64,000 nucleotides of DNA from JAGOEY01 sp017997515 (GCA_026314275.1 CP111109.1:1364001-1428000); one strand, 5' to 3'; shown: positions 33,960 through 42,833, counted from the stretch's first letter. A program made the numbers and translations. Notes: generated by a model from the sequence alone, not told the origin.

Positions 33960-34673
33960 TTACTTGATCGCGCCAAATACCTTTTTCAGCACGGCGCTGC
34001 CGCTGCCAACCGGGTCCTGGCGGATCTTCTTTTCTTCTTCCGCAATCATCAGGAACAGGCCGTCCAGCGCCTTGCCGGTCACGTACTGCTGGATGTTGGC
34101 GTCTTCTTTTTTCAGCAAACCCATGCTGGCAGCTTTGCCTGCGATGTTGTTGTACTGGCTCGCCAGACCGGTTTTTTCGGTGGCCTGCGTCACCACGGGC
34201 AAAAATTGCGCGGCCAGCGGTGCGCGGGTCTTGGCTGAAAAGAAGTCTGTGGCCGCTGTGTCACCGCCGGCCAGGATGTTCTTGGCGTCGGTGACACTCA
34301 TCGACTTCACGGCATCCACCAGCAGCTTGCTGGCCATCGGCACCGCCTGCTCTGCGGCCCGGTTCATGGTGGTCACGAGTTCGTCGATGCGTTTGCCCTG
34401 GCCCAGGGTGCGCATGAGTTTGGCCGCATCTTCGAGGTAACCCGGCAAAGGAATGCGAACTTTTGGGTTCCCAAGGAATCCATCTGTCTTGCCCAGCAAA
34501 GCCACCGCAGCGAGCGCACCCCTTTCGAGCGCCACTTTGACGCCTTGGGAGGCGTCGGCGCTGCTCAAATCGCCCAGGCTGAGTGCGTGGGCAGAGGTGA
34601 TCGGAATCAGTGGGGTAATGGCCAGCCCGCCCAGGGTGCTTGTCAAAGCGGAATTAAACTTGCGACGATCCAT
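33960..34673 (-). CDS. DUF4197 domain protein, exported
   Basis: The product has 237 residues. The N-terminus MDRRKFNSALTS with a hydrophobic stretch and SAHA looks like a twin-arginine-type signal. The rest is mostly helical and matches DUF4197 (SQGVKVALERGALAAVALLG; GGDTAATDFFSAKTRAPL; YVTGKALDGLFLMIAEEEKKIR). Function unknown; periplasmic location is inferred from the signal. It is divergent from the thioredoxin-like gene. Confidence 0.88.
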   Translation of the reverse strand: MDRRKFNSALTSTLGGLAITPLIPITSAHALSLGDLSSADASQGVKVALERGALAAVALLGKTDGFLGNPKVRIPLPGYLEDAAKLMRTLGQGKRIDELVTTMNRAAEQAVPMASKLLVDAVKSMSVTDAKNILAGGDTAATDFFSAKTRAPLAAQFLPVVTQATEKTGLASQYNNIAGKAASMGLLKKEDANIQQYVTGKALDGLFLMIAEEEKKIRQDPVGSGSAVLKKVFGAIK

Positions 34674-34688
34674 GGAAGTCTTTCAAAA

Positions 34689-35189
34689 ATGAAACGTGTT
34701 CTGGTTATAGCCTCTGCCGCGGTCGCCGTGGTGGCCATCGTTGCAGGCGTGTTTTTCAGCACGGGTGCCACTGCAGCACCCGACTCTACCTTTGTCCTGC
34801 TGGACGGCTCCAAAAAAACCACCGCAGACCTGAAAGGCAAAGTGACGCTGGTGAATTTCTGGGCCACCAGCTGTGTCACCTGTGTCGCCGAGATGCCCAA
34901 GATCATCGACACCTACAACAAGTACCAGCCCAAAGGTTACGACACACTGGCCGTCGCCATGAGTTACGACCCCCCCAGCTACGTGGTGAACTTCACCGAA
35001 ACCCGCAAACTGCCCTTCAAGGTGGCCATCGACAACACCGGCACCGTGGCGCAGGCCTGGGGTGACGTCAAGCTGACCCCCACCACCTACATCGTCAACA
35101 AACGCGGCGAGATCGTGAAACGCTACGTCGGTGAACCCAACTTCGACGAACTCCACCGCCTGATCGAAAAATTGCTGGCCGAAGCCTGA
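34689..35189 (+). CDS. TlpA/ResA-like thioredoxin-fold protein
   Basis: The product has 166 residues. An N-terminal anchor (about 4-24) holds a periplasmic thioredoxin domain with the redox motif SCVTC (Cys62, Cys65) and the cis-Pro loop LTPTTYIVN. The family reduces disulfides in apocytochromes or other envelope proteins, or handles peroxides. A strong terminator ends the unit. The nearby cytochrome c' and b561 genes make a role in haem-protein maturation plausible, but this is inference. Confidence 0.92.
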   Translation: MKRVLVIASAAVAVVAIVAGVFFSTGATAAPDSTFVLLDGSKKTTADLKGKVTLVNFWATSCVTCVAEMPKIIDTYNKYQPKGYDTLAVAMSYDPPSYVVNFTETRKLPFKVAIDNTGTVAQAWGDVKLTPTTYIVNKRGEIVKRYVGEPNFDELHRLIEKLLAEA

Positions 35190-35208
35190 ACCGCAGGCAG
35201 GAAACACG

Positions 35209-35242
35209 AAAGGGCTGATTTCGTTGTAAAATCAGCCCTTTT
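35209..35242 (+). terminator. Rho-independent terminator after the thioredoxin gene
   Basis: AAAGGGCTGATTT and AAATCAGCCCTTTT pair around a short loop, with a T-run on the plus strand and an A-run on the other side. It starts 20 bases after the stop. Confidence 0.9.
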
Positions 35243-35250
35243 CGCTTATG

Positions 35251-35285
35251 CAGCGCCCGAATACAGCTATCAAATAAATAGCAAT
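35251..35285. repeat. Repeat B copy 6 (partial)
   Basis: CAGCGCCCGAATACAGCTATCAAATAAATAGCA keeps one half of the family (AGCTATCAAAT...ATAGCA). Confidence 0.6.
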
Positions 35286-35323
35286 CAACACTAGTTTTCC
35301 GTGCAAAGCGCGCAGCGCAAGCA

Positions 35324-35425
35324 CCCTTCCAGCAAACACCGCGGAACTGGCTTTGCCAGGCCGCTGGTGTTGCCCCCTGCAAGGGGGTAGGCGTAGCGGA
35401 ACGAAGTCCGCGAAGCCTGGGGGTG
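35324..35425 (+). repeat. Repeat A copy 4 (plus orientation)
   Basis: CCCTTCCAGCAAACACCG to GAAGCCTGGGGGTG. The end is 7 bases from the stop of the cytochrome c' gene. Confidence 0.85.
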
Positions 35426-35432
35426 TACCTAA

Positions 35433-35879
35433 TCACCTTCCACGGAACGCGTCGTGGCAGGCTTTGCAACTGCCTGCGGTGCTGCCAAATGCGGCCTTCA
35501 GGGTGTCGAGGTTGCCGGTCTTGGCGGCTGCCGCCAGCTTGACCGTTTCTGCCTGAAGCTTGTCGCTGTGTTCCTTGAACTTGGCCTGCTCTTTCCAGAT
35601 TTCAGGCTTGGCCTTGCCCCCTTCGGTGCCTGCACCAAACCCGGCCCAGGGCAGCTTGGCCATGTCCGCCACGATGTCGGCGTCTTCGGCGGCGGCTTTG
35701 GCATCAAACGGCACTTTGCCGTTGGCCATGGCACCGATGCGGCTGAAATGCTGCCCCATCACAAACAGGGCGCTCTGGCGGTATTTGATGGCATCTTCCG
35801 GTTTGGCGAACTGGGCACTGGCAGGCAGGGCAGCACACAGGGCTGCCGCGGCAAACGCGAGGGTGGCAAGTTTTTTCAT
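35433..35879 (-). CDS. Cytochrome c'
   Basis: The product has 148 residues from MKKLATLAF (ATG 35879), with a signal peptide ending PASA. The mature protein is a four-helix bundle with the haem motif CKACH only six residues from the end (about 138-142), the hallmark of cytochrome c'. These periplasmic proteins bind NO and other gases and may protect against nitrosative stress. The b561 gene on the opposite strand starts 180 bases upstream, so the two are divergent. Confidence 0.93.
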   Translation of the reverse strand: MKKLATLAFAAAALCAALPASAQFAKPEDAIKYRQSALFVMGQHFSRIGAMANGKVPFDAKAAAEDADIVADMAKLPWAGFGAGTEGGKAKPEIWKEQAKFKEHSDKLQAETVKLAAAAKTGNLDTLKAAFGSTAGSCKACHDAFRGR

Positions 35880-36058
35880 GGGCTTCCTTCGTGGGTCTAA
35901 TAATAGGATCGCGGTACATAGCAGCACCTGGCCCCCTGTTCGGGAAGACACTGTGAGTGCCAGACAACCGCCAGACCATTATGGAGAAAGCGCGGGGCCA
36001 ACGCATGACAATACGCTCAGCACTATCCCCAGCTTCCTCACCACACCACGAGAAACCC

Positions 36059-36727
36059 ATGACCCACACCGTCCGCATCTGGGATCTGCCCACCCGCATT
36101 TTTCACTGGTTGCTGGCCTGCAGCGTGGTGGGGCTGGTGGTCACTGCCAACGTGGGCGGCAACGCCATGGTCTGGCATTTCCGCCTGGGCTATACCGTGT
36201 TGACCTTGCTGCTGTTCCGCGTTGTGTGGGGTTTTATTGGCGGTCGCTGGTCGCGGTTTTCCGCTTTCCTGTATGCCCCCGGCACGGTCATCCGTTACCT
36301 GCGCGGCCGGGCCAGCGCGGATCACAAGGTCGGGCACAACCCGCTGGGTGCACTGTCGGTGCTGGGCTTGCTTCTGTTCCTGTTTGTACAGGTGGGCACG
36401 GGCCTGCTGAGTGATGACGAAATTGCATTTTCCGGCCCGCTGACGGCACTGGTGTCGGGTGACACTGTCGCCAACGCCACCTGGTACCACAAAGACATTG
36501 GTGCATGGATTCTGATCGCCATGGTGTTGCTCCACGTGCTGGCGATCCTGTTCTACACGCTGGGCAAAAAACAAACCCTGGTCCGCCCCATGTTGCATGG
36601 CGACAAACAGGTACCGCTGCCCCCGGTACAAGCGTCGCGTGACGATGCCGCCTCACGCAGTGTGGCCCTGTTTGTGCTGCTGGTGTGTGCTGCTGCGGTA
36701 CGCTGGCTGGTGCAACTGGGGGGATGA
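36059..36727 (+). CDS. Cytochrome b561-type membrane protein
   Basis: The product has 222 residues, with the ATG at 36059. Four to five membrane helices are visible, with His pairs suited to two b haems: RIFHWLLACS near the start, VWHFRLGYT, and HKDIGAWILIAMVLLHVLAILFY later. The family carries electrons between quinol or cytochromes and periplasmic partners. Its divergent neighbour, cytochrome c', is a likely partner. Confidence 0.9.
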   Translation: MTHTVRIWDLPTRIFHWLLACSVVGLVVTANVGGNAMVWHFRLGYTVLTLLLFRVVWGFIGGRWSRFSAFLYAPGTVIRYLRGRASADHKVGHNPLGALSVLGLLLFLFVQVGTGLLSDDEIAFSGPLTALVSGDTVANATWYHKDIGAWILIAMVLLHVLAILFYTLGKKQTLVRPMLHGDKQVPLPPVQASRDDAASRSVALFVLLVCAAAVRWLVQLGG

Positions 36728-36769
36728 ACGCGGATAAACTGGCCCCGCAATCACAGCTTTTATCCCGTT

Positions 36770-37267
36770 TTGGAAAACCCGCAGATTCAACTTTTTTCCC
36801 CGCTTGCCCAGCTTGCCAGCCACGACATGGTGGCCGTGCGCGAGATTTTTCAGGAGTACGCAGAAGGCCTGGGCATAGACCTGCGCTTCCAGCAGTTTGA
36901 TGCCGAGCTCGCCGGGCTTCCGGGCGACTACGCCGAACCCCGTGGCGCGCTGCTGCTGGCCACGGTGGATGGTGAGCTGGCCGGTTGCTGTGCGCTGCGC
37001 CCCTTGGACACGGCAGACTACCCCAACACCAGTGAAATGAAACGCCTTTATGTACGCAAGGCGTTCCGGGGGTTTGGGCTGGGGCGCCTGCTGACCGAGG
37101 CGATCCTGGACGCTGCACGCCAGGCGGGTTATGCAAGTGTGCTGCTCGATACCCTCAACGAGATGGACACCGCGCGCAACCTGTATGCCGACCTGGGGTT
37201 TGAGGAGATCCCCCCCTACTACCACAACCCCATCAGTGGGGCGCATTACCTGAAGGTGAACCTGTAG
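36770..37267 (+). CDS. GNAT-family acetyltransferase
   Basis: The product has 165 residues from a TTG at 36770. No ATG occurs in the first part and there is no clear ribosome site, so the exact start is uncertain. The acetyl-CoA loop is FRGFGLGRLLTEA (about 105), preceded by EMKRLYVRKA; NLYADLGFEEI is the typical late strand. Substrate unknown. Confidence 0.87.
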   Translation: MENPQIQLFSPLAQLASHDMVAVREIFQEYAEGLGIDLRFQQFDAELAGLPGDYAEPRGALLLATVDGELAGCCALRPLDTADYPNTSEMKRLYVRKAFRGFGLGRLLTEAILDAARQAGYASVLLDTLNEMDTARNLYADLGFEEIPPYYHNPISGAHYLKVNL

Positions 37268-37287
37268 CGGCTCCCTTCAGGAATACA

Positions 37288-37794
37288 TCAGGCGCTGGCC
37301 TGTGCCAGCAGGGTCGCCGCGTCGCTGACCTCGAACTTGCCGGGGCCTTCAATGTTCAGTGCCACGACTTTGCCGTCTTTCACCAGCATCGAATAACGGT
37401 TGCTGCGCACGCCCATGCCGCGTGACGTCAGGTCCAGCGTCAAGCCGGTGGCCTGTGCGAATGCCGCGCTGCCGTCTCCGAGCATACGCACCTTGCCCGC
37501 CGTTTTCTGGTCACGTGCCCAGGCACCCATAACAAAGGCATCGTTCACACTGATGCACCAGATTTCGTCGACGCCGGCCGCCTTGAAAGCGTCAAACTTC
37601 TCCACATAACCCGGCACGTGCTGGGCGGAGCAGGTGGGCGTGAATGCACCAGGCAAAGCGAACAAGGCAATCGTCTTGCCTGCAGTGGCTTTGGCCACGT
37701 CCACCGCATTCGGGCCGATGCTGCAGCCCTCGCCTTCCACTTCCGAAAATTCCATCAGGGTGGTGGCTGGCAGGGTATCTCCGACTTTGATCAT
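37288..37794 (-). CDS. Peroxiredoxin (Prx5/AhpE-like)
   Basis: The product has 168 residues from MIKVGDTLPATTL (ATG 37794). The peroxidatic Cys is in ALPGAFTPTCSAQHVPGY (about 55), and the Arg partner is in GVRSNRYSMLV. Prx5 enzymes reduce hydrogen peroxide and organic peroxides with thiols. It lies after the S10 operon terminator. Confidence 0.95.
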   Translation of the reverse strand: MIKVGDTLPATTLMEFSEVEGEGCSIGPNAVDVAKATAGKTIALFALPGAFTPTCSAQHVPGYVEKFDAFKAAGVDEIWCISVNDAFVMGAWARDQKTAGKVRMLGDGSAAFAQATGLTLDLTSRGMGVRSNRYSMLVKDGKVVALNIEGPGKFEVSDAATLLAQASA

Positions 37795-37853
37795 GTTTGC
37801 TCCTCGAACAGTTGGTTTAAAACAGCGCCAGAAAAAACCGACGCCCACAAAAG

Positions 37854-37881
37854 AAAACGACCCACATTGTGGGTCGTTTTT
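37854..37881. terminator. Terminator after rpsQ
   Basis: AAAACGACCCAC (37854-37865) pairs with GTGGGTCGTTTT around 3 bases, with A and T runs on both sides. It ends the S10 operon on the minus strand. Confidence 0.9.
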
Positions 37882-37911
37882 CAGAGGTGTGCAGTGTGGG
37901 CCGGGTAAGGC

Positions 37912-38181
37912 TTAAACAGCAACAGCCTTTTGAACCAGACGGGTCGCAACCCAGTTCTTGGTCTTCGAAATCGGACGGCTTTCCGTGATTTCGATCATGT
38001 CGCCGACCTTGTACTCGCCCTTTTCGTCATGGGCGTGGTACTTGCTCGACTTGCCGACGATCTTGCCGTAGAGCTCGTGTTTCACACGGCGCTCAATCAG
38101 CACGGTCACGGTTTTTGCACGTTTGTCGCTGACCACCTTGCCAATCAAGGTGCGCTTGAGGGATGTCTTAGCTTCCGTCAT
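37912..38181 (-). CDS. rpsQ: 30S ribosomal protein S17
   Basis: The product has 89 residues. The core LIGKVVSDKRAKTVTVLIERRV and YKVGDMIEITESRPISKTK are typical. It is the last gene of this S10 operon. The spc operon genes that often follow directly (rplN, rplX) are not here; a terminator and a peroxiredoxin gene follow instead. Confidence 0.98.
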   Translation of the reverse strand: MTEAKTSLKRTLIGKVVSDKRAKTVTVLIERRVKHELYGKIVGKSSKYHAHDEKGEYKVGDMIEITESRPISKTKNWVATRLVQKAVAV

Positions 38182-38190
38182 GTGGGCTCC

Positions 38191-38385
38191 TTACTTGGCG
38201 GCTTGCTTTTCAGCAAGAATGGTTTTTGCTCGTGCGATAGCACGGCGCGTAGAGCGCAGTGTCGTCGTGTTGTTCAGCTGTTGCGTAGCCTTCTGCATGC
38301 GCAGACCGAAATGTGCCTTTTGCAGGGCTTTCACTTCGGCTTCAAGGCCAGCGACGTCTTTCTGGCGCAGTTCAGTAGTCTTCAT
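38191..38385 (-). CDS. rpmC: 50S ribosomal protein L29
   Basis: The product has 64 residues from MKTTELRQKDV (ATG 38385); an in-frame ATG 7 codons earlier lies over the rplP end. It is a helical hairpin at the tunnel exit that helps bind trigger factor and SRP. Confidence 0.97.
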   Translation of the reverse strand: MKTTELRQKDVAGLEAEVKALQKAHFGLRMQKATQQLNNTTTLRSTRRAIARAKTILAEKQAAK

Positions 38386-38402
38386 TTCTTCATTCTCCTG
38401 AA

Positions 38403-38819
38403 TCAAGCGCCGATCATGCGGCTGACAAACGTGGTGCGCAGTGGCAGCTTGGCAGCAGCCAGACGGAACGCTTCACGGGCGAGTTCTTCGGGTACACCAA
38501 CAATCTCGAAAACGATCTTGCCGGGCTGGATTTCAGCCACGTAGTACTCGGGGTTACCTTTACCATTACCCATCCGCACTTCTGCAGGTTTGTGGGAAAT
38601 TGGCTTGTCAGGGAACACACGAATCCAGATGCGGCCGCCCCGTTTGACGTGGCGCGAAATCGCACGGCGTGCGGCTTCGAGCTGACGCGCGGTCAGACGG
38701 CCACGGTCGGTGCACTTCAGACCGAAATCACCGAACGCTACGGAGTTGCCCCGTGTAGCGACGCCGGTGTTACGGCCTTTTTGCTCCTTGCGGAATTTTC
38801 TGCGAGCAGGTTGCAGCAT
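38403..38819 (-). CDS. rplP: 50S ribosomal protein L16
   Basis: The product has 138 residues. MLQPARRKFRKEQKGRN and IWIRVFPDKPISHKPAEVRM are hallmarks. It organises the peptidyl-transferase region. Position between rpsC and rpmC is standard. Confidence 0.98.
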   Translation of the reverse strand: MLQPARRKFRKEQKGRNTGVATRGNSVAFGDFGLKCTDRGRLTARQLEAARRAISRHVKRGGRIWIRVFPDKPISHKPAEVRMGNGKGNPEYYVAEIQPGKIVFEIVGVPEELAREAFRLAAAKLPLRTTFVSRMIGA

Positions 38820-38844
38820 GGTATTTTTTCCTTAACTCGGCCGA

Positions 38845-39738
38845 TTACTCGGCCTTGGCACCGTCCGCTGCTGCAGCGGGCGCGGCTACCTTGCGGACGC
38901 GCTTAACGGTGGATTTAGCGTCAGCACCTGCGGCTTCAGCGGGTTTGTCGCTGCCGTCCGCAGGAGCGGCGTTGGCACCAACAGGGCGGCGGGCACCACG
39001 GGCGGGACCACGGTCGTTTGGACGGTCGCCTGGGCGAGCATCACGGCGTGGACCACGGGGGCGGCGCTCGTCGTCTGGACGCGGTGTTTCCACTGCGGGC
39101 AGATCGTTGCGGCCCAGGGTGTCACCCTTGTAGACCCAGACCTTGACACCAATGATGCCGTAGGTGGTCTTGGCTTCCGAGGTGCCGTAGTCGATGTCAG
39201 CGCGCAGCGTGTGAAGTGGCACGCGACCTTCGCGGTACCACTCGCAACGTGCGATTTCGATACCGTTCAGACGGCCAGACGACATGATCTTGATGCCGAG
39301 GGCACCCAGACGCATGGCGTTTTGCATGGCACGCTTCATGGCACGGCGGAACATGATCCGCTTTTCGAGCTGTTGCGTGATGCTATCGGCGATCAGCTTG
39401 GCATCGATTTCAGGCTTGCGCACTTCTTCGATGTTCACTGCAACCGGCACACCCAGCTGTTTGCCGAGTTCGCGCTTGAGGTTTTCGATGTCCTCGCCCT
39501 TCTTGCCGATCACCACGCCCGGACGTGCCGAGAAAATGGTGATGCGCGCGCTCTTGGCGGGGCGTTCGATCAGAACACGCGAAACCGCGGCGTTCTTGAG
39601 CTTGGCCTTCAGGTACTCACGCACCTTGATGTCTTCTGCCAGCATGCCGGCGAAGTCTTTGTTGCTTGCGTACCAGCGGCTGGACCAGTTACGGCTCACC
39701 GCCAGGCGGAAACCGGTAGGATGGATTTTCTGTCCCAT
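38845..39738 (-). CDS. rpsC: 30S ribosomal protein S3 with long C-terminal extension
   Basis: The product has 297 residues from MGQKIHPTGFRLAV (ATG 39738). The KH domain (PGVVIGKKGEDIENLK) and the C-terminal S3 domain are normal to about residue 215. Beyond this, about 80 residues of Arg/Pro/Gly- then Ala/Lys-rich sequence extend past the usual end. Such tails occur in S3 of betaproteobacteria related to this one; they are probably disordered and may bind RNA. Confidence 0.97.
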   Translation of the reverse strand: MGQKIHPTGFRLAVSRNWSSRWYASNKDFAGMLAEDIKVREYLKAKLKNAAVSRVLIERPAKSARITIFSARPGVVIGKKGEDIENLKRELGKQLGVPVAVNIEEVRKPEIDAKLIADSITQQLEKRIMFRRAMKRAMQNAMRLGALGIKIMSSGRLNGIEIARCEWYREGRVPLHTLRADIDYGTSEAKTTYGIIGVKVWVYKGDTLGRNDLPAVETPRPDDERRPRGPRRDARPGDRPNDRGPARGARRPVGANAAPADGSDKPAEAAGADAKSTVKRVRKVAAPAAAADGAKAE

Positions 39739-39754
39739 AGTCTTCCTGAGCCTC

Positions 39755-40087
39755 TTAGTTGCCAACCGTCACGTACACATGGCACGTGGGTTTGCTGATG
39801 CGGTTGCCACGGCCCTTCGCACGAGCGGTGAAACGCTTGAGCGTTGTACCTTGCTCGACGTAGATCGTCTTGACTTTCAATTCGTCAATATCAGCGCCAT
39901 CGTTGTGTTCTGCGTTGGCAATAGCCGACTCCAGAACCTTCTTGATGATCACTGCAGCTTTTTTCTGGGTGAATTCCAGAACATTCAGCGCTTGGTCAAC
40001 CTTCTTGCCGCGGATCAGATCAGCGACCAGACGGCCCTTGTCGACCGACAGACGGACGCCCCGAAGGACTGCACGTGTTTCAGACAT
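39755..40087 (-). CDS. rplV: 50S ribosomal protein L22
   Basis: The product has 110 residues. VRLSVDKGRLVADLIRGKKVDQALNVL and the tunnel hairpin FTARAKGRGNRISKPTCHV are conserved. The hairpin lines the exit tunnel and is a macrolide-resistance site; no change is evident. Confidence 0.98.
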   Translation of the reverse strand: MSETRAVLRGVRLSVDKGRLVADLIRGKKVDQALNVLEFTQKKAAVIIKKVLESAIANAEHNDGADIDELKVKTIYVEQGTTLKRFTARAKGRGNRISKPTCHVYVTVGN

Positions 40088-40096
40088 GGTCGTTCC

Positions 40097-40375
40097 TTAT
40101 TTCTTCTGGACTTTTTTGTCCGCGGGGTGACCCTTGAAGGTGCGCGTCAGGGCGAATTCGCCCAGCTTGTGGCCCACCATCTGGTCGGTGATATAGACAG
40201 GTACGTGCTGCTTGCCGTTGTGCACGGCGATGGTCAGACCGATGAACTCGGGCAGAACCATGGAGCGACGCGACCAGGTCTTGATCGGCTTTTTGTCCTT
40301 GTTCGTCACAGCCTTGTCGGCCTTGGCCACGAGGTGGTGATCGACGAAGGGACCCTTTTTGAGAGAGCGAGTCAT
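40097..40375 (-). CDS. rpsS: 30S ribosomal protein S19
   Basis: The product has 92 residues, beginning MTRSLKKGPFVDHHL. The core WSRRSMVLPEFIGLTIAVHNGK is typical. It binds 16S rRNA in the head with S13. Confidence 0.98.
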   Translation of the reverse strand: MTRSLKKGPFVDHHLVAKADKAVTNKDKKPIKTWSRRSMVLPEFIGLTIAVHNGKQHVPVYITDQMVGHKLGEFALTRTFKGHPADKKVQKK

Positions 40376-40385
40376 GTGCTATCCC

Positions 40386-41210
40386 TTACTTCTTGCGGCG
40401 CGACACAATAAAGACTTGTGTGCGCTTGTTGTTACGGGTGCGATAGCCCTTGGTCAGATTGCCCCATGGGTCGACAGGATGACGGCCTTCGCCAGTCTTG
40501 CCTTCGCCGCCACCGTGTGGGTGGTCGACCGGGTTCATCACCACACCGCGAACGGTTGGGCGAATACCCATCCAGCGCTTCACACCGGCCTTGCCGAGCT
40601 GGCGCAGGCTGTGTTCTTCGTTGGCAACTTCACCAATGGTGGCGCGGCAGTCAACGTTAATCTTGCGAACTTCGCCAGAGCGCATACGCACTTGGGCGTA
40701 GACACCTTCGCGGGCCAGCAAGGTGGCGGAAGTACCAGCGGAACGCGCAATCTGCGCACCCTTGCCCACTTGCAGTTCAATGCAGTGGATGGTCGAACCG
40801 ACAGGAATGTTGCGGATAGGCAGCGTGTTACCAGCGCGGATAGGCGCTTCGGCACCGCTCATCAGCGTGCTTCCAACTTCCAGACCACGGGGCGCAATGA
40901 TGTAGCGACGCTCGCCGTCGGCATAACACACCAGAGCGATGTGGGCCGTGCGGTTCGGGTCGTATTCAATACGTTCCACCTTGGCGGGAATGCCGTCCTT
41001 GTTGCGAACAAAGTCCACAACGCGGTAATGGTGCTTGTGACCACCGCCCTTGTGGCGGGTGGTGATGTGGCCGTTGTTGTTACGACCAGCCTTCTGGAAC
41101 TGAGGCTCCAGCAGCGCCGCGTGAGGAGCACCCTTGTACAGGTGGTCACGCGAGATCTTCACCATGCCGCGACGGCCTGGTGAAGTGGGTTTCATTTTAA
41201 TGACAGCCAT
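40386..41210 (-). CDS. rplB: 50S ribosomal protein L2
   Basis: The product has 274 residues. GRNNNGHITTRHKGGGHK and the conserved GVVMNPVDHPHGGGEGK with the key His are present. It is needed for subunit joining and peptidyl transfer. Confidence 0.98.
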   Translation of the reverse strand: MAVIKMKPTSPGRRGMVKISRDHLYKGAPHAALLEPQFQKAGRNNNGHITTRHKGGGHKHHYRVVDFVRNKDGIPAKVERIEYDPNRTAHIALVCYADGERRYIIAPRGLEVGSTLMSGAEAPIRAGNTLPIRNIPVGSTIHCIELQVGKGAQIARSAGTSATLLAREGVYAQVRMRSGEVRKINVDCRATIGEVANEEHSLRQLGKAGVKRWMGIRPTVRGVVMNPVDHPHGGGEGKTGEGRHPVDPWGNLTKGYRTRNNKRTQVFIVSRRKK

Positions 41211-41212
41211 GA

Positions 41213-41542
41213 TTAAGCGGCCTCCCCTGCCAGATTGATCTCTTGACCAGGCTTGAGCATCACATAGGCCTTGCGAACGTTGTCGCGGCGGCCCATGGAC
41301 TTGCCAAAACGCTTGGCTTTACCCTTGGTATTGAGAACCGAGACGCCCTTGACTTCCACATTGAACATCAACTGCACAGCAGCCATGATTTCATGCTTGG
41401 TCGCATCCTGGAGCACCTTGAACGTCACGACGTTGGACTTCTCAGCCACCATGGTTGCCTTTTCAGACACGATGGGAGCGATCAGCACGTTCATCAGACG
41501 GCCTTCGTCAAATTGACGGTTCGTCAAGTTCATGCGGCTCAT
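41213..41542 (-). CDS. rplW: 50S ribosomal protein L23
   Basis: The product has 109 residues; the core MNVLIAPIVSEKATMVAEK begins at residue 17, so the first 16 residues may or may not be made. The start overlaps the rplD stop (ATGA). L23 docks trigger factor and SRP. Confidence 0.96.
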   Translation of the reverse strand: MSRMNLTNRQFDEGRLMNVLIAPIVSEKATMVAEKSNVVTFKVLQDATKHEIMAAVQLMFNVEVKGVSVLNTKGKAKRFGKSMGRRDNVRKAYVMLKPGQEINLAGEAA

Positions 41543-42159
41543 GCGAACATCTCCTTGAGTTTTTCCATGGCAGCCTTGGTCACCAGGATCTTCTTGTAGT
41601 GAACCAGCGACACCGGATCGGCGTAACGGGGTTCAACGACAAGGATGTTGACCAGATTGCGGGATGCCAGGTACAGGTTTTCGTCGATCTCGTCGGCGAT
41701 CACCAGCACGGACGCCAGATTCATGGCCTTGAACTTGGCCGCGAGGGGCTTCGTCTTGGGCGAATCGACAGTCAGGGAGTCCACGACAGCCAGACGACCT
41801 TCACGGGCCAACTGCGACAGGATCGCAGCCATACCAGCGCGGTACATCTTCTTGTTGATCTTCTGTGCGAAGTTTTCATCAGGCATGTTCGGGAAAATAC
41901 GACCACCGCCGCGCCACAGGGGCGAGGAGGTCATACCGGCGCGAGCGCGGCCAGTTCCCTTTTGCTTGAATGGCTTCTTGGTCGAGTGATGAACCTGTTC
42001 ACGATCCTTCTGGGCGCGCGTGCCTTGACGGGCATTGGCCTGGTAAGCGACCACGATCTGGTGCACCAGATCTTCGTTGTATTTGCGGCCAAAAACAGTC
42101 TCAGGCGCGTCGTACGTCGCCGAGGCTTGTCCCTGGTCGTTCAGGAGTTCGATCTGCAT
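41539..42159 (-). CDS. rplD: 50S ribosomal protein L4
   Basis: The product has 206 residues. GTRAQKDREQVHHSTKKPF, then KGTGRARAG, are the tunnel-loop residues. In other bacteria L4 represses its own operon. Its ATG shares a base with the rplC stop (TAATG). A leader hairpin before rplC is a possible target. Confidence 0.98.
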   Translation of the reverse strand: MQIELLNDQGQASATYDAPETVFGRKYNEDLVHQIVVAYQANARQGTRAQKDREQVHHSTKKPFKQKGTGRARAGMTSSPLWRGGGRIFPNMPDENFAQKINKKMYRAGMAAILSQLAREGRLAVVDSLTVDSPKTKPLAAKFKAMNLASVLVIADEIDENLYLASRNLVNILVVEPRYADPVSLVHYKKILVTKAAMEKLKEMFA

Positions 42160-42833
42160 TAGTTCGCTCCCTTGGAGGCTTTGACCTTGATGGCCGGACG
42201 AACCGTCACGAAACCACCCTTGGAGCCAGGAATTGCACCCTTGATCAGGAGCAACTGGCGGGCTTCGTCCACACGGACCACGTCGAGGTTCTGGGTCGTG
42301 ACCAGATCCACACCCAGGTGGCCCGTCATACGCTTACCAGGAAACACGCGACCGGGATCTTGGGCCATACCAATGGAGCCAGGCACGTTGTGCGAACGGC
42401 TGTTACCGTGCGACGCGCGTTGCGAGCTCATGTGGTGGCGCTTGATCGTGCCTGCGTAACCCTTACCGATGGTCGTACCTTGCACGTCGACCTTTTGGCC
42501 CACGGTGAAAAGGCTGGACACCGGCACGGTACCGCCTGCCTGAAACTGCGCAGCAGCATCAGCAGTGACACGGAATTCACGGATGATTTCACCGGCTTCA
42601 ACACCCGCTTTCGCGAGGTGACCGGCAACAGGCTTGGTGACACGCGAAGCTTTGCGTGCGCCGAACGTAACCTGCAGGGCTACGTAGCCGTCGTTCTCTT
42701 GGGATTTGATCTGGGTCACACGGTTGTTGGACACATCCACCACCGTGACAGGCACTGCGTCCCCGTCATCGGTAAACAGACGCATCATGCCCACCTTGCG
42801 GCCCAGCAACCCTAGGGAGTTGCTTTGACTCAT
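42159..42833 (-). CDS. rplC: 50S ribosomal protein L3
   Basis: The product has 224 residues from MSQSNSLGLLGRKVGMMR (ATG 42833). The RASHGNSRSHNVPGSIGMAQ region with the Gln often methylated by PrmB is present. It is the first gene after a 200-base gap that contains its own promoter and a strong hairpin. Confidence 0.98.
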   Translation of the reverse strand: MSQSNSLGLLGRKVGMMRLFTDDGDAVPVTVVDVSNNRVTQIKSQENDGYVALQVTFGARKASRVTKPVAGHLAKAGVEAGEIIREFRVTADAAAQFQAGGTVPVSSLFTVGQKVDVQGTTIGKGYAGTIKRHHMSSQRASHGNSRSHNVPGSIGMAQDPGRVFPGKRMTGHLGVDLVTTQNLDVVRVDEARQLLLIKGAIPGSKGGFVTVRPAIKVKASKGAN

